A stretch of DNA of 64,000 nucleotides, from the NCBI GenBank assembly GCA_022496805.1, contig CM040101.1:2606501-2670500 (forward strand). The letters are read 5' to 3'. Shown here one piece after another: positions 46,168 to 57,389 of the stretch. The notes below the pieces were generated by a model. That model made no database searches, was not told the origin of the DNA, and saw only the letters and a program-made list of their open reading frames with translations. Position 1 is the first letter of the stretch. Each line of letters begins with the position of its first letter. A program made the position numbers and the translations under genes. This stretch comes from Pohlia nutans. Lineage: Eukaryota > Streptophyta > Bryopsida > Bryales > Mniaceae.

Positions 46168-47869
46168 ATGGCACATCGAAAAAAAGGGAAGATAGAAAAG
46201 ATAGAGGAGAACGAAGAAGAGGACACCAAAGTGGTTGCTGCTAGCAAAGACGCAGACCAAGTTTCTACACCATGGGATGAGCCGTTTGACCTTTCCTCGT
46301 TGCCCGTCTTCGTGGGGTCTAAGCTCCAGTGTATGGCACCCTTTCTTCTCGGTAGGAAGAAGGCAAAGTATGATACTGCGGAAGGCGCATGAGAAGGGTA
46401 CTTCACGTAATCCCCTGAAACTTTCATCCCCAGCGTTGAGGGAGCAGATTGAGGCCATCATTGACATGCTTGCGGGCCATATTGATGACAAGCCACCTGT
46501 TGCAAACATTGTGGAGCCATCGGATATTCACGATGGTGGCAACAAGACCGGCGTTGTCACCGGTAGCAGCACCAAAGGGAGCATGGGAGTTGAGGTGCCG
46601 CGGCGTCAAAGTCGTTCTTTGAGTCGCCCTCCGAAGGATGTTGAGAACGAGAAACCTGGCAAATCTTCCCCTAATGGCAGCAGACATGAGGAGGGGCCCA
46701 ATTCGGATCCCAAGGCAAAATTAGACCAAGCGAGGGCAAAGAGGGCTGAAATGGAGCATACAATCCTGAAGATGGAGGCTACTCGTGAACGCATCGAAAG
46801 CGATTTGCGAAACCAGCACACTCTCTTAAGTGAGAAGGAGGAGGAAGAAAGTAAGTTCTATGAAGAGGTTGCTGCCGCACGTACTGCCAGCAAGACATCA
46901 TCGGCCGCTGGCAACAAGGCAAAGAAGAAGCGCTATGAAGGCATTGCCCATCTTCATGGTGATCAAATGGCCCTTGCGATGATAGCTGCTCGAGATGCCC
47001 AACAACGCATAGACACAAAGGAGACGAGACTAAAAGATGTGGAGAACGACATTCATAACCGCCGTGACGAGGTTGGAATTCTCACTTCAGAGATTGATGC
47101 ACTTGCGCTGGCAACAACATTCATACGACCTAAGAAAATGTTTTCACGCTTACCATCCGAGTTTCGACACTTGCCCATTCAAATTTCAAACCCAGGCCCC
47201 TTCTGCGACCGGTACTTTGTTGACTTAGCTTGCGTACCCTTGACGTGCGGCTGCTTAGCACATCAACATTGCATGTTTCAAGTTGTTTTCTTGCTTGAAG
47301 CGAAGTGTAGTCGATGCCAACGCGTTGTGACCGGAGGGTGGCTTGGACAGTGGGGGTTCCCACTACATGAGAATGCTCAAGCGGAACTGCATCTACTTGA
47401 AGAGATTCTGCAGCAAGAGTCTGAGGTATCACGTTTCTAGCAAACATCTGCTACTCTGAAGAGGGCCGCTAAAAGAATTCCGTTGCAGTCGGGGGATGAC
47501 AACGGACGAAAGAAGAAGGCCTGTATTGAAGATTCTGAGGAGATCTCGAAGGCTTCAGTGGTGTATACCCTCAGTACAACGGTAGACGCTGCCAACACAA
47601 AGGTGCACATTGCCCCTACCGCAGTTGTGAAGGAAGCAGCCGCACGGGAAGTGAAGGATGTCGCCACCACGGACGTGAAGGACGATGCGAAGTTTGTACA
47701 AGAAACACATGTCTCTTCAAATGTGAAGGTTGCGGGCACCAGCGGAGATGGAGGTGATCTGAACAGTGAGGTGCACCCCCAACAAATAAAAAAAATGGGT
47801 GATGACGAGAAGAACTTAGAAGGTCTCGACAACCTCATTGACGCGATCGGAATAGCGGCAGATGTTTAG
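46168..47869 (+). pseudogene. Coiled-coil protein with Cys-rich C-terminal module
   Basis: This is a second gene of the 15.8 kb element; its product is not recognised. It starts at ATG 46168 with a basic/acidic N-terminus (MAHRKKGKIEKIEENEEE). A one-base frame change near 46375-46395 leads into the main frame. This contains REQIEAIIDMLAGHI, a long charged coiled coil (about 46720-47090, e.g. KRAEMEHTILKMEATRERIE) and then a zinc-binding-like region. That region has the pattern CVPLTCGCLAHQHC and, 14 residues on, CSRC, reminiscent of a RING or similar Cys/His finger. A single TAG (47438-47440) interrupts it. The same frame then continues to TAG at 47867-47869 with a hydrophilic tail. Total is about 567 codons. 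The role in transposition is unknown. Confidence 0.5.
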
Positions 47870-48384
47870 GTGTCAAGTGTTGTTATAGATAGTGATTGAT
47901 ACATTTAATTTTGCAAAATCGACAGGGTTCATTGTTTTATTTTTATCGGCAGAGTGCTATCGAACTCTTTGTTGTCAACTGCGGTCCAGGACACTAGTTG
48001 CTGTCAACAATGTGTAAGTATTCCGTTTCAGTAAGTGACAGTACAGACGCTGTGAAGTTGTTCACCCCTTTTGTTTGAGAACTCATGGTGGATAAATGTA
48101 TCTGTGTAATTTAATCGTGTACACGTGGCGGCAACTTTTATTGTTTCGTGGAAGTCACCCATGTTTTGAACGTGAAAGCCTGGAAATTCTATTCAATTCA
48201 AGGCATTGTTGGTAAATGCGATGCCCATCAAAATTCAATACTTTGCGTAAATCAAGTTGAATAAATCGGGGAAAGTGCCAATAACCAAATAAAAAAAATT
48301 CAATAAATCATGTAATTGCAGAATGAATACTGCCTTGTACACATCCGATTAATTGACATGGGATGTGTTGTTCAAAAAATGACT
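47870..48384. other. Spacer after the Cys-rich gene
   Basis: Probable 3' flank of the plus-strand gene. No coding or repeat feature was recognised. Confidence 0.4.
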
Positions 48385-49290
48385 TTAAACATGCTTGTGA
48401 ATGGAAGGTGGGGGGAAAAGCAAGAGAAGAAGACAATGAGAGGAAAAAAATCGTCCATAGGAGAATATGACTGAAAGAGAGGGGAAAAGGAAAAGACCAA
48501 AAAAACAGTTAAGACAAAAAGGAAAAAAAAGAGTGTACAATATGGAGGTGGAGGGGAAGAAAGAGAAGAGGAACTGAAAAGAGTGGAAAAGGAAGAAGAC
48601 AATAAGAAGATGATTGAAGGAGGGATTGAAATAGAAATGGTTCAAAAAAAAAAGTCGTCCAAAAGAATGTAAGGAAAGGAAAACCCAGAAGCAAAAGAAG
48701 GAAATTTTTTTTGGAAAAAAGCATGCCTTAATAAAAAGAAAAGAAAAGAATGAAGAAGAAAAAGCAGAAGACGAAAAGATGAATGGAAATGAAGGGTACA
48801 GTGAGACCGGCAAGTTGAGAGCTTGAATTATTTGACATGGGATGTTAAAGAAATAAAAAAACAAAAATTAGGAAAAACAAAAAAAAAACGAGAAGAAAAA
48901 AAGAATAAGAACTGAACGATAGAAGAGTATGAAGGGGACCCTAAGCCCAAAAAGAGGATGACTGAAGGAGACGGGAAAACGAAATGCCTCGAAAAGAAAG
49001 GATACAAGAAAATTCCCAAAAAAAAAACTAGAGGGAAAAACAATCAATATAAAAACAGTAAAATAAAGTAGGAAGAAAAAGCAAAGGACAAATAGATGAA
49101 AGGAAATGAAGGGTACAGTACATGAAAAGGAGTTGAGAGCTTGAATTTGAATTCACAGAAGGTTGGGGGAAAAGAAAGAGAAGAAAAAAAAGGGGAAGAA
49201 GAATTCACAAGAGAATAGGATGACTGGAAGAAAGGGGAAAAGGAGAAGCCCAAAAAAAACTTCCAAAACAATACAATAAAAAAACAAAAA
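48385..49290. repeat. 900-bp polypurine tract with internal repetition
   Basis: The plus strand is overwhelmingly A and G (GGAAAAGG, AAGAAGAA and similar). The phrase AATGAAGGGTACAGT occurs near 48788 and 49108, each followed by GTTGAGAGCTTGAATT, so units of about 320 bp are duplicated. Long minus-strand frames rich in F, S and L here are a by-product of the base bias, not genes. Confidence 0.75.
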
Positions 49291-49721
49291 ATAATATATG
49301 TATATTTTTTAAACTATATTTCCAAATATATGTACATATGTATATTATATAGATATGGAACAAGAACAAAAAGAACATAGTTGCAGATAAATCCTGGTGT
49401 TTGTCAAAATTCACAAATGCATCGGTACGATAAATAGTCGACTCCAAAATGTAAGGATTGAATGTCGTTGCGGGGATCCCACAACGTGTATGGAAAGTAT
49501 CGTAGGCAAAATTGTATAGACCCTAATTGAATTACTAAACAGTGACCCTCTTATCCTACACTTCTACAATCTTGATGGTTTTCGGAACCGCGACTTCACC
49601 AGCAAGGAGGTGTCTCTCATTACGTTTATTGATCTGCATCATTGCTTCAAACGAGCTCTGTTAGTTTCGTTTGCTTCCAGCAAGTAGCAGAAGCTGAAAA
49701 CCCTAAATCGATGAAATGGTT

Positions 49722-50840
49722 TCAGCAACATACCCTTTTTTCAGAAAGCCCGGTTGCCTCTAGCACAACCATGTTGTATTCTTTCGGAACTGAATCTCCG
49801 AGCGTAATTGCAATTTCGTGGCGCAAGTGGGATACTGGCCATGACTTGCCCACTTGAAATGTTGGAATCGCGCTTCCCCTAAACACACAACGCACTGAAA
49901 CCATCTCCACGTCCGGAAGGTGGTCAATTGCATGCCACTTATTGTTGGCAGCACCCTTGAACGTTGTATACTGAAACCTAGTGTAGAGGGTCTGTCTGCC
50001 CACATGATAGCGGAAGACAATGCTGGGCCTGTTCACAACACACTTGATAACATCTTGGCCAAGGTCAAATTTCTCACTCCACCCCGGATTCATCAGACTG
50101 TTTAGGAGAGCCTCGGATGCAGATTGCACAACAAAGAGCGTAGCTGTCCGCCGAATGCTATCACATGCTACAGCAAAAAAATCAACCATAACATGGATAG
50201 GCATAAACCATTGCTGGTGGGCGAAACTACTACTAGTTGTTGCTTTCATTGCTGTAGCAAAATCTACGGTAAACTTGGTCTTGAATGCCTCGGATGTGTG
50301 CATGTCTGGCAAAGGCCATTCCACAGTAGTGAAACCTGGGAGCGGGAGTGCCTCCACCTTCCCGTACAACATAGTACTTGTTGGAGGGAAACATAGATAC
50401 ACCCTTAAGGAAGAATGTACCTGTGTCTAGCAAGTCCTTATGGCTTCGACCGTTCCGTGTTGCCTTCCCAATTTCTGCATGGAGCACAAGAATGAGACCA
50501 ATGATTGATGTGGGATGCACCCAATCCTCAAAATACAACGCATATAGGTAGTTTGCCATACAAGGCTCATTTGCTGCCACTACTAGATCCAATAGTAGAT
50601 GGCGGGGCTGGTATGCATGTCGCACAAACACCTTATCAAGTCTCTAATTTGCGCTTTGAAGGCGCCTCGAAAATTATCTCCACCCTGCGGCCTTGCCCCT
50701 CTACCCCAAGGCCCCTCGAACGTTGGTTGCAGCATAACCCAGGAATTACGGTCCAACCTCATTGGGATCCAATTGCCTTCGAAGTCTTGATTGTTGTGCA
50801 CGATAACGCTTTGTACGGTGGACTTTGGCCCTCTAGCCAT
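49722..50840 (-). pseudogene. Unidentified gene of the 15.8 kb element, two frameshifts
   Basis: The third gene faces the other two. The likely start is ATG at 50840 (MARGPKSTVQSVIVHNNQDF). Reading continues in a second phase from about 50635 (LYALYFEDWVHPTSIIGL) and returns to the first phase from about 50385 (ALPLPGFTTVEWPLPDMHTS), ending at 49722. That makes about 373 codons with two frame changes. The C-terminal part, with SWPVSHLRHEIAITLGD, then VPKEYNMVVL, is weakly reminiscent of a ubiquitin-like fold, but this is speculative. Upstream minus-strand frames (51213-50841) overlap leader sequence and are not convincing. Confidence 0.45.
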
Positions 50841-51574
50841 GCCCGTGCAATTGCAGAATATTGGACAAAGGAATAAAACTACAAATTCTGCCTTTGATGG
50901 CAGCAAACGCCAGATTGTGTTGCCAGCGAAGAACACCACATTTCTGCACTAAACCCTGATCTAAACCTTTGAACCAAAATCCTTCAAGCAGCCGCAACCT
51001 AAACCCTAAACATGTGGACAATGTTGTCGACGTGAAGAACTTAACAGGAACCCTAAAACCACCATGCGGCCAACATTCAAGTGAATGTTTTGTTGCAAAA
51101 TCTTCACTTTGAATCCCGGAACACAATGTTCTATCACTAAACCCTAAACCTTCTAGCGTTGGGTATTTCTCTACCATACGATGTTCCCCACGTATCATAG
51201 CGGCAACCACCACAAACCATTCTCTATAGTGGCCCGAAGAGAGAGAGCCGTTGGCAGCATGTTGTCACGGCAATTTCTGCGTTTGAAGGTGGAGCAGGCA
51301 ACGAGGCAACGAAGTAGGTGGCCAGATTGATGAATTGAAGCAAAGATTGTAAATGCAAATGCTCCTGCCAGCATTCAGAAGTGCTTGGGCTTTGTGCGCC
51401 GCAAAGGCGTTTGGTGTCAGCCCCGACAGCGTCTCTCCCTCAGCACACATGCGCTTCCTCGTAACGATTGGGTCGACCCACAAAAACCGCAGTGCTGGCA
51501 GCGTCGTGGCACTATTGGTGCCAGCTTCAAAAAGGTTCGGGCATACCTCAAATTTTTCGGCACACGAGAAACCT
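50841..51574 (-). promoter_or_regulatory. Presumed leader and promoter of the minus-strand gene
   Basis: Several telo-box-like motifs occur on the plus strand (CCTAAACCCTAAACATG at about 50999, ACTAAACCCTAAACC at about 51137). Their complements would lie upstream of a minus-strand gene starting at 50840. Such boxes are common in plant promoters. The frames at 51265-51696 on both strands have no recognised domain. Confidence 0.35.
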
Positions 51575-51608
51575 CAGGGCCTATTGGAGACCCCACATTT
51601 CCCCTAAT
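51575..51608 (-). repeat. Right terminal inverted repeat of the 15.8 kb element
   Basis: 34 bp ending CCCCACATTTCCCCTAAT, complementary to 35791-35824 at 31 of 34 positions. Confidence 0.85.
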
Positions 51609-52885
51609 GCATATCAAGCCTACAAAACATGAACGGGTGCAGGGAGGCAATGGGATTTTCCAACTTTACCTGATTTTGTCTCATGTCAGCACTTAACACT
51701 ATTCTATATAAGATAATATTACTTTATACTATTCTACAAATGGATGTTTTCGCGGTAGGGCATTCAAAATGTATAGTGTGACATTGCATAACAAACAAAA
51801 TTTTGACGGTAAACATTTTCTGTTGGTCATTAAAATTCATTTTTTGGCAAAAATGTGAACAGTGAAAAGGTAACTAGGATTGTGTATATATTAAAAATTT
51901 CAAAAATAATAAAAAATAGTATTTGGACCAAAATGTAATACATTGTGTCTCGTGACGCTGCACAATAAGTACGATAATGCATTAATTGATAAGTTTTGTT
52001 GAAGATATAATAATGGCAATTTTTTTCCTCAATTCCTATTACATAAAGATATTGTATTCAAAAAATATTCCAAAAAGATCCAGGGAGCAAGGTGGATATT
52101 TAAGGTTTATGTTGGCATTTCTTGTTCCTTTTCAATAATGGTCCTAATAATGGCGAGTTCCTAGAAAGTTTCTTGTGAGCTTGGTTGACTAATAAAAATG
52201 GAGCGTATGGTGTGGGTGAAATATACATTCAACGTGGTTTGCAAGCAAATAAAAAGACATTGGTAGAATATTCTAAAAGATTCGAAGAATATTTCAAAGA
52301 ATGTAAATGTGTGTAGAGGTGGAGTGCGAGAAACGATTCTTTACCATTTTAGGGAATGTTTCGCCGCCCGAGACGCATAGAAATGGAGAATCCATCTCCT
52401 AGCGATGTTTAAGCAAAACAAGAGACAAGTTCCGAGCCTGCTTGAGCCTCTTATGAGTGGTAGGGTCGTGCAGAGGCTCCATATTTTCTTGTGGAAACAA
52501 GGGTTGTTTGTCCAACGCATCCCTCGAAGATATAGTGGAATTACCCGGTTGTAGATACTACTTAGAACAATGAACGGGGAGATCCGACGGCTAGTTACAT
52601 GTCAGCCGGTTCAAATCACAAATTAGCCGGTTGAAAATAATGGAGCTAGGCTTCAAATCTGGTGAAAAATAAAGAAGTTAGGAAATTAACTGGAAGAGGC
52701 AGTGAAAATCGGAATTCTACCCATGTTCTAGAATGGGGAATCGGAAAATAGAAGATTCAGTGTTCCGTTGGTCGGATGAAAATCTGACCATTTGTCCGTT
52801 GGTCGGATTCAGGCCGTTGGATGTTGGCACGGGGCGGAAGATCTTGATCCTACGGTTGATAGGGATTAGGGCTTGGAATTAGGGC
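51609..52885. other. Intergenic DNA upstream of the hAT gene
   Basis: AT-rich to about 52.3 kb, then more mixed. Short repeated phrases AGCCGGTT (52609, 52625) and CCGTTGGTCGGAT (about 52763 and 52797) occur. Related GGCCGGTT and CATCCGGTT phrases lie downstream of the hAT gene (56743-56805). They could be subterminal repeats of a hAT element, but no terminal repeat or 8-bp duplication was found. Confidence 0.4.
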
Positions 52886-53230
52886 TTGGCAACCGCTTCC
52901 CATGGCCTGGCTCACTCGTGTTTATCTCCTTCGTCGTCGTTGTTGTTTGTTGCCGCTCCGCTCGTGGTATTTCCTCCATTCCCGTTCATTGCTCCTAGCT
53001 TGCCCCCTCCGCCGCTCCTTGCTGTGTCCTTCGCCTCCGACGGAGCTCCAGCTCCAGCAACACGTACTTCGCCGGTGCCTCCAGCTCGCAGCGCTTTCGA
53101 TCGGAGCCCCTCACCTCGCAGATCGACGCCCCTAAGCTCGCAGCCGACGCCTCAGCTCGCAGCTCGCAGCAGGCACCTCGCAGCAGGCACCTCGCAGTAC
53201 GCCGCAGCAGCCAGCTCGACCGCACCTCAG
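52886..53230 (+). promoter_or_regulatory. Presumed leader exon of the hAT gene
   Basis: A GC-rich stretch with a low-complexity open frame (Pro, Ser and Ala rich) ends CACCTCAG at a donor-like GTTAGGGTTT. It is more likely a 5' untranslated exon or leader than a coding exon. CTCGCAGC/GGCACCTCGCAGCA is repeated near 53150-53195. If the donor is used, the long GTT repeat lies in the first intron. Confidence 0.35.
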
Positions 53231-53237
53231 GTTAGGG

Positions 53238-53740
<503 letters not shown>

Positions 53741-54073
53741 TCATGGTGTCGTTTTCTAAATTTCTATTTGTTATTTTATGTAACAGATTCTGGAGGGCTA
53801 GGGCCTCACCAAACACTGCTGCTGCTGCATTTGCGATTCAAGTCTGCTAAATTGTATTGTAGATGCGCTCTAGTCCCACCTTCCTTGCTGATTTGGTGCA
53901 TAAACTTATATATTGAGTGACTGTGGTTATATTGGGTTCTTTTGCGTTTTTGGAGTGGTGTTGTTTTGCTTCTGTGTATTTATTCTTATTGTGTGTTTGT
54001 TTTAGTGTGTGGCTTTGATTTTCTGGAGTTTTGTTGATTTTGTTGTACATTTTTGCTACTTAGTCAAATTTCT

Positions 54074-56305
54074 ATGGCTAAGAGACAAAGAACCTTACAA
54101 GCTGCAATGTTTAGGGCTGGAAGAGAGGTTGATAGTGATGAGTCATTCTCTCTTCAAAGTTCCAAGTCTAAGGCCTCTGACTCAAAAAATGAGAAAACTA
54201 AATTGGAAATTGCAAGGGAAAACTGGAAAGACAATTGGTATACCATGTTTGATTGGATTGATTTTAACTATGAGGAAGGAAGGGTGTTTTGCAAAGTTTG
54301 TAAAAAACATGGAGGTAGAAATGTTTTTGCCAAGGCTGGATCCATCAATGTTAAAGTTTCAGCTTTCCAAGATCATGGAAAATCAGAAGAACATAAGAAT
54401 TATGTGTGGGTTGATCAAAAGGGTAAGAAAACCATGGAAAAAATGGTGGCTGCAAGTAACAAAGCTTGTGATGAAGCTGTCTTGTCTCTTTTCAAAGCAG
54501 CTTACTTTTTGGAGAGGGAAACCATAAGTTATTGTAAATTCCCTGCCTTGTGTGACATGCTTGTGTCTGTGAATGCAAACATACCCACTAAATTATATCA
54601 TGATGAGAAGGCTTGTGCTGAAATGTTGTTTTGCATTTCTAAAGTCTTGCAAAAGAAGATTTTAGATAGAGTTAGAAATTCCAAGTTTTTTGGCATTATG
54701 ATAGATGAATCTACTGATGTGAGTGTTACTGGGCACATTGTGGTATTTGCTTGTTTTGTAGAGGAAGGTTTACCCGTGTCTGTTTTCTTGGGTCTAATTC
54801 ATATTGAAGATGGTAAAAAGGATTCTAAGGAAATTTTTAATGCCTTGCTTGGTGCCTTGAAAGAATGGGACTTGAATTTAGACAATTTGGTTGGTTTTGG
54901 GAGTGATGGTGCTTCTACCATGGTGGGAAAGAACACCGGAGTTTCAGCGAGGTTAAAGAAGGAAGTTAACCCATTTCTTACTTCTGTACATTGTGTTGCC
55001 CATAGGACAAATTTGGCAGCCTTGCAAGCTGCCAATACAAAACCATGTGATATAATTTCTTCTAAGGTAGATGAATTGATGAATTCCTTGGCTGCCCACT
55101 TTAAGAAGTCTAGTAAGAGGAAAGTGTGTTTGCAAAAACTTCAAGATGATTTGTTTGATTCTAAAAAAGTTTTGAAACGATTCATTAAGATAAGATGGTT
55201 GTCAAGATGGCAAGCAGTAACAAGTTTATGTGATAGCCTTGAAAGTGTGCTGACTTACTTGAGAGATACTCCTAGGAAGAAAAAAAATGAGCATGAATTT
55301 ACTGATTTGTATGAGAAGTTGAGAGATTTCAAAATGTTGTATTGTCTTCATTTTCTTGCTGATATTTTACATTGCCTTGCTATGCTTTCTAAGCTTTTTC
55401 AAGCTAAATTTGTGGATATTACTAGTGTAGGGTCTATAATCAAGACTGAAATCACCCAAATCAAAATGTTATTTCTTGATGAGCATACGGATTTGAATGC
55501 TGTGACATTCAATCAAGACACTAATTTTCATGTGTTGCCTGAATTTGGGCCCTTTGGAGGATACATGAGACGTTTTGCAACCCAAATCAGGGGCTGTAGG
55601 TTTCTTAGCATTGATATGATTAGGGATCCACAAGGTAGAGATTTAGAGGAAGCTTTACTTTTCCAAAAACAATTTAGTGAGGCTGTGATTGATGCTTTGG
55701 AGTGTAGGTTTGAAGATAATGATATTATGAGTACTTTTAAGGTTTTAAACCCTACTAATATGCCTTCTAGGCAAGTTGGATTGGCTCAGTGGGGCTGTGC
55801 AGAAATGGAGGTTCTTTGTGGGCAATATGGTGTAGAAAGAAATGTTAGAGGTAAAATTTTGCCTCCTCTCATCAAACCTCAAAAGGTAAGAGAAGAGTTC
55901 TTTGCTTTTAAGATTCAATCTACAACGGAATGGTGTGACAAAACTTTCAAAGACCTATGGGGAATGATCACTTGGAATCCTACCTTGCAATTGAAGTATG
56001 AAAATTTGTTGATGTTGGCTGAAATTGCTAGAGTCCAGTGTATAAGCACTGCCACATGTGAAAGGGCTTTCTCTATTCAAAACATAATAAAAAATAAGTT
56101 TAGAAATAAATTAGGAACAAAGAACCTTGATAGTTTACTTCGTATTGCCTTAGAAGGTCCTACAGAAGGTGCTGATGTTGTTTTAATTGAGGCTGTGGCT
56201 TTGTGGAAAAATTCTACAAAATTTAGGTATTTATTTTCTAACCCAAAGTTGTATTTGAGTGGGCAAAATGTTACTGAGGAGTTGCAATATTTTGATGAAG
56301 CTTGA
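54074..56305 (+). CDS. hAT-type transposase, intact, 743 codons
   Basis: A DNA-cutting enzyme of a hAT-superfamily element, or a host gene derived from one. One uninterrupted exon begins at ATG 54074 (MAKRQRTLQAAMFRAGRE). An N-terminal zinc-finger-like region (about residues 55-110) has FCKVCKKHGG and SAFQDHGKSEEHKN. A DUF4371-like core follows: FFGIMIDESTDVSVTGHI (candidate catalytic D), NLVGFGSDGASTMVGKNTGV and SVHCVAHRTNLAALQA. The C-terminal hAT dimerisation region contains ARVQCISTATCERAFSIQNI and ends LYLSGQNVTEELQYFDEA. The organisation resembles the ZNF862/C17orf113-like branch. No inactivating change was seen. Terminal inverted repeats and an 8-bp duplication were not found, so activity and domestication are both open. 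Confidence 0.85.
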   Translation: MAKRQRTLQAAMFRAGREVDSDESFSLQSSKSKASDSKNEKTKLEIARENWKDNWYTMFDWIDFNYEEGRVFCKVCKKHGGRNVFAKAGSINVKVSAFQDHGKSEEHKNYVWVDQKGKKTMEKMVAASNKACDEAVLSLFKAAYFLERETISYCKFPALCDMLVSVNANIPTKLYHDEKACAEMLFCISKVLQKKILDRVRNSKFFGIMIDESTDVSVTGHIVVFACFVEEGLPVSVFLGLIHIEDGKKDSKEIFNALLGALKEWDLNLDNLVGFGSDGASTMVGKNTGVSARLKKEVNPFLTSVHCVAHRTNLAALQAANTKPCDIISSKVDELMNSLAAHFKKSSKRKVCLQKLQDDLFDSKKVLKRFIKIRWLSRWQAVTSLCDSLESVLTYLRDTPRKKKNEHEFTDLYEKLRDFKMLYCLHFLADILHCLAMLSKLFQAKFVDITSVGSIIKTEITQIKMLFLDEHTDLNAVTFNQDTNFHVLPEFGPFGGYMRRFATQIRGCRFLSIDMIRDPQGRDLEEALLFQKQFSEAVIDALECRFEDNDIMSTFKVLNPTNMPSRQVGLAQWGCAEMEVLCGQYGVERNVRGKILPPLIKPQKVREEFFAFKIQSTTEWCDKTFKDLWGMITWNPTLQLKYENLLMLAEIARVQCISTATCERAFSIQNIIKNKFRNKLGTKNLDSLLRIALEGPTEGADVVLIEAVALWKNSTKFRYLFSNPKLYLSGQNVTEELQYFDEA

Positions 56306-57389
56306 TCCACTCTTTCTTTCTCTTGTTTTCATTTTTTTTCCCTTCATTTCCTACTTCTCTTTTTTATTCTTGCTTTAATGCTTGAGTTATTTTTTTCCTT
56401 CCCTTTTTTTGTGGCATGTTCATTTTTGATTTTGTAGATAGGTAGCCTTTCTAAAATATACAGCTCACAACTTTCAAAAGTTTTGGTCTTTGTATTTTAA
56501 AAAGGCTCAATCTTTGGCCTTCAAATGGTGAAGGGCAATGCCAGGTTCAAGTCCTGCCAAAGATAATTCATTAATTTTTTGATTATGTTGAATTCAGATT
56601 TATGCATGTAAAAAGAGGTAGCCTTTGTAAATCTTGGATGATCTGAAATCCACCGAAATAGGTGGAAAATGTTTGGATTTCATCCGTTTGAAAAATTTGA
56701 ATGTAGGAAAAAAAACCCCCTAAAGTACCAAAACAGCAGAAATTGGCCGGTTAAAAAATTGATAGAGGGGCTGCATCCGGCTAGGTTTTATGTGCATCCG
56801 GTTAAGTAAGCCAAAAGGCAGTGAATAACTGAATGAAGCCAAATTTCTCCCCGATAGCTGACTTAGAAGGATCATCACCCTGGACACTGTGGATTTAAAA
56901 GAATGACATGGTGTATAGTGGAGTGGAGTCGCCCAAGGAGAAAGTCCGGAGTAAGATCTAGTTAGATGTTGATTATGGGAGAGTTGCGTGGAACATCACG
57001 CAAAATCCGATTCGCCGGTTCTCGACAAAGGCTGATGATACTTTTAGCACATTTAGGAACGATTGATGCTGCTTTGACAGTCTTCTTAGGTGGGAACGTG
57101 AGAGCCCTATGTGGCAACTCACTCGCCCCCTAGATAGCTTTCTGTCTTAGTTTTCCTGTCACCCTAGCTGGACCTGGTTGGGGTTTTTGTATTTATATTT
57201 TTTCTTTTTACAATAGATTGCTTCTATTTGTACCAAAATTAAATAAAAAATTATGCTCACACTAAATTTAGTCAATCACGTGTGCACATGGAGGACCCAA
57301 TCAAGTAAGCCGGCTTACTTGACTGCTACTTTGGAGGTGTCACCTGGCTCATTAAGAAAAAAATTCCCCTTGCTGCTTCCCCAAGCAAC
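56306..57389. other. 3' flank of the hAT gene
   Basis: A T-rich tract directly after the stop, then mixed sequence. CCGGTTAA-type phrases near 56743-56805 may be subterminal repeats. No gene was seen. Confidence 0.4.

Larger units (their letters stand above)
35791..51608. mobile_element. 15.8 kb DNA transposon with terminal inverted repeats
   Basis: The left end 35791-35824 and the complement of 51575-51608 match at 31 of 34 positions; both contain AAATGTGGGGTCTCCAA and GGCCCTG. Weaker similarity extends about 80 bp further inwards, to a shared CGCTGCC. Between them lie a transposase-like gene (+, 37001-44380), a coiled-coil and Cys-rich gene (+, 46168-47869) and an unidentified gene (-, 50840-49722). 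Two younger insertions are nested in it (39419-39652 and 39675-43673). Without them the element is about 11.6 kb. All three genes carry stops or frameshifts, so this copy is inactive. No clear target duplication was found at the ends. The superfamily is not assigned. Confidence 0.75.

Noticed and set aside
48372..49271. Long minus-strand frames rich in Phe, Ser and Leu
   Set aside because: Result of the polypurine plus strand, which rarely forms stop codons on the complement; repeats and composition, not protein-like.
35784..51620. Target duplication of the 15.8 kb element
   Set aside because: TAGTGCA (left) and TAATGCA (right) are similar, but they do not sit at equivalent distances from the terminal repeats.
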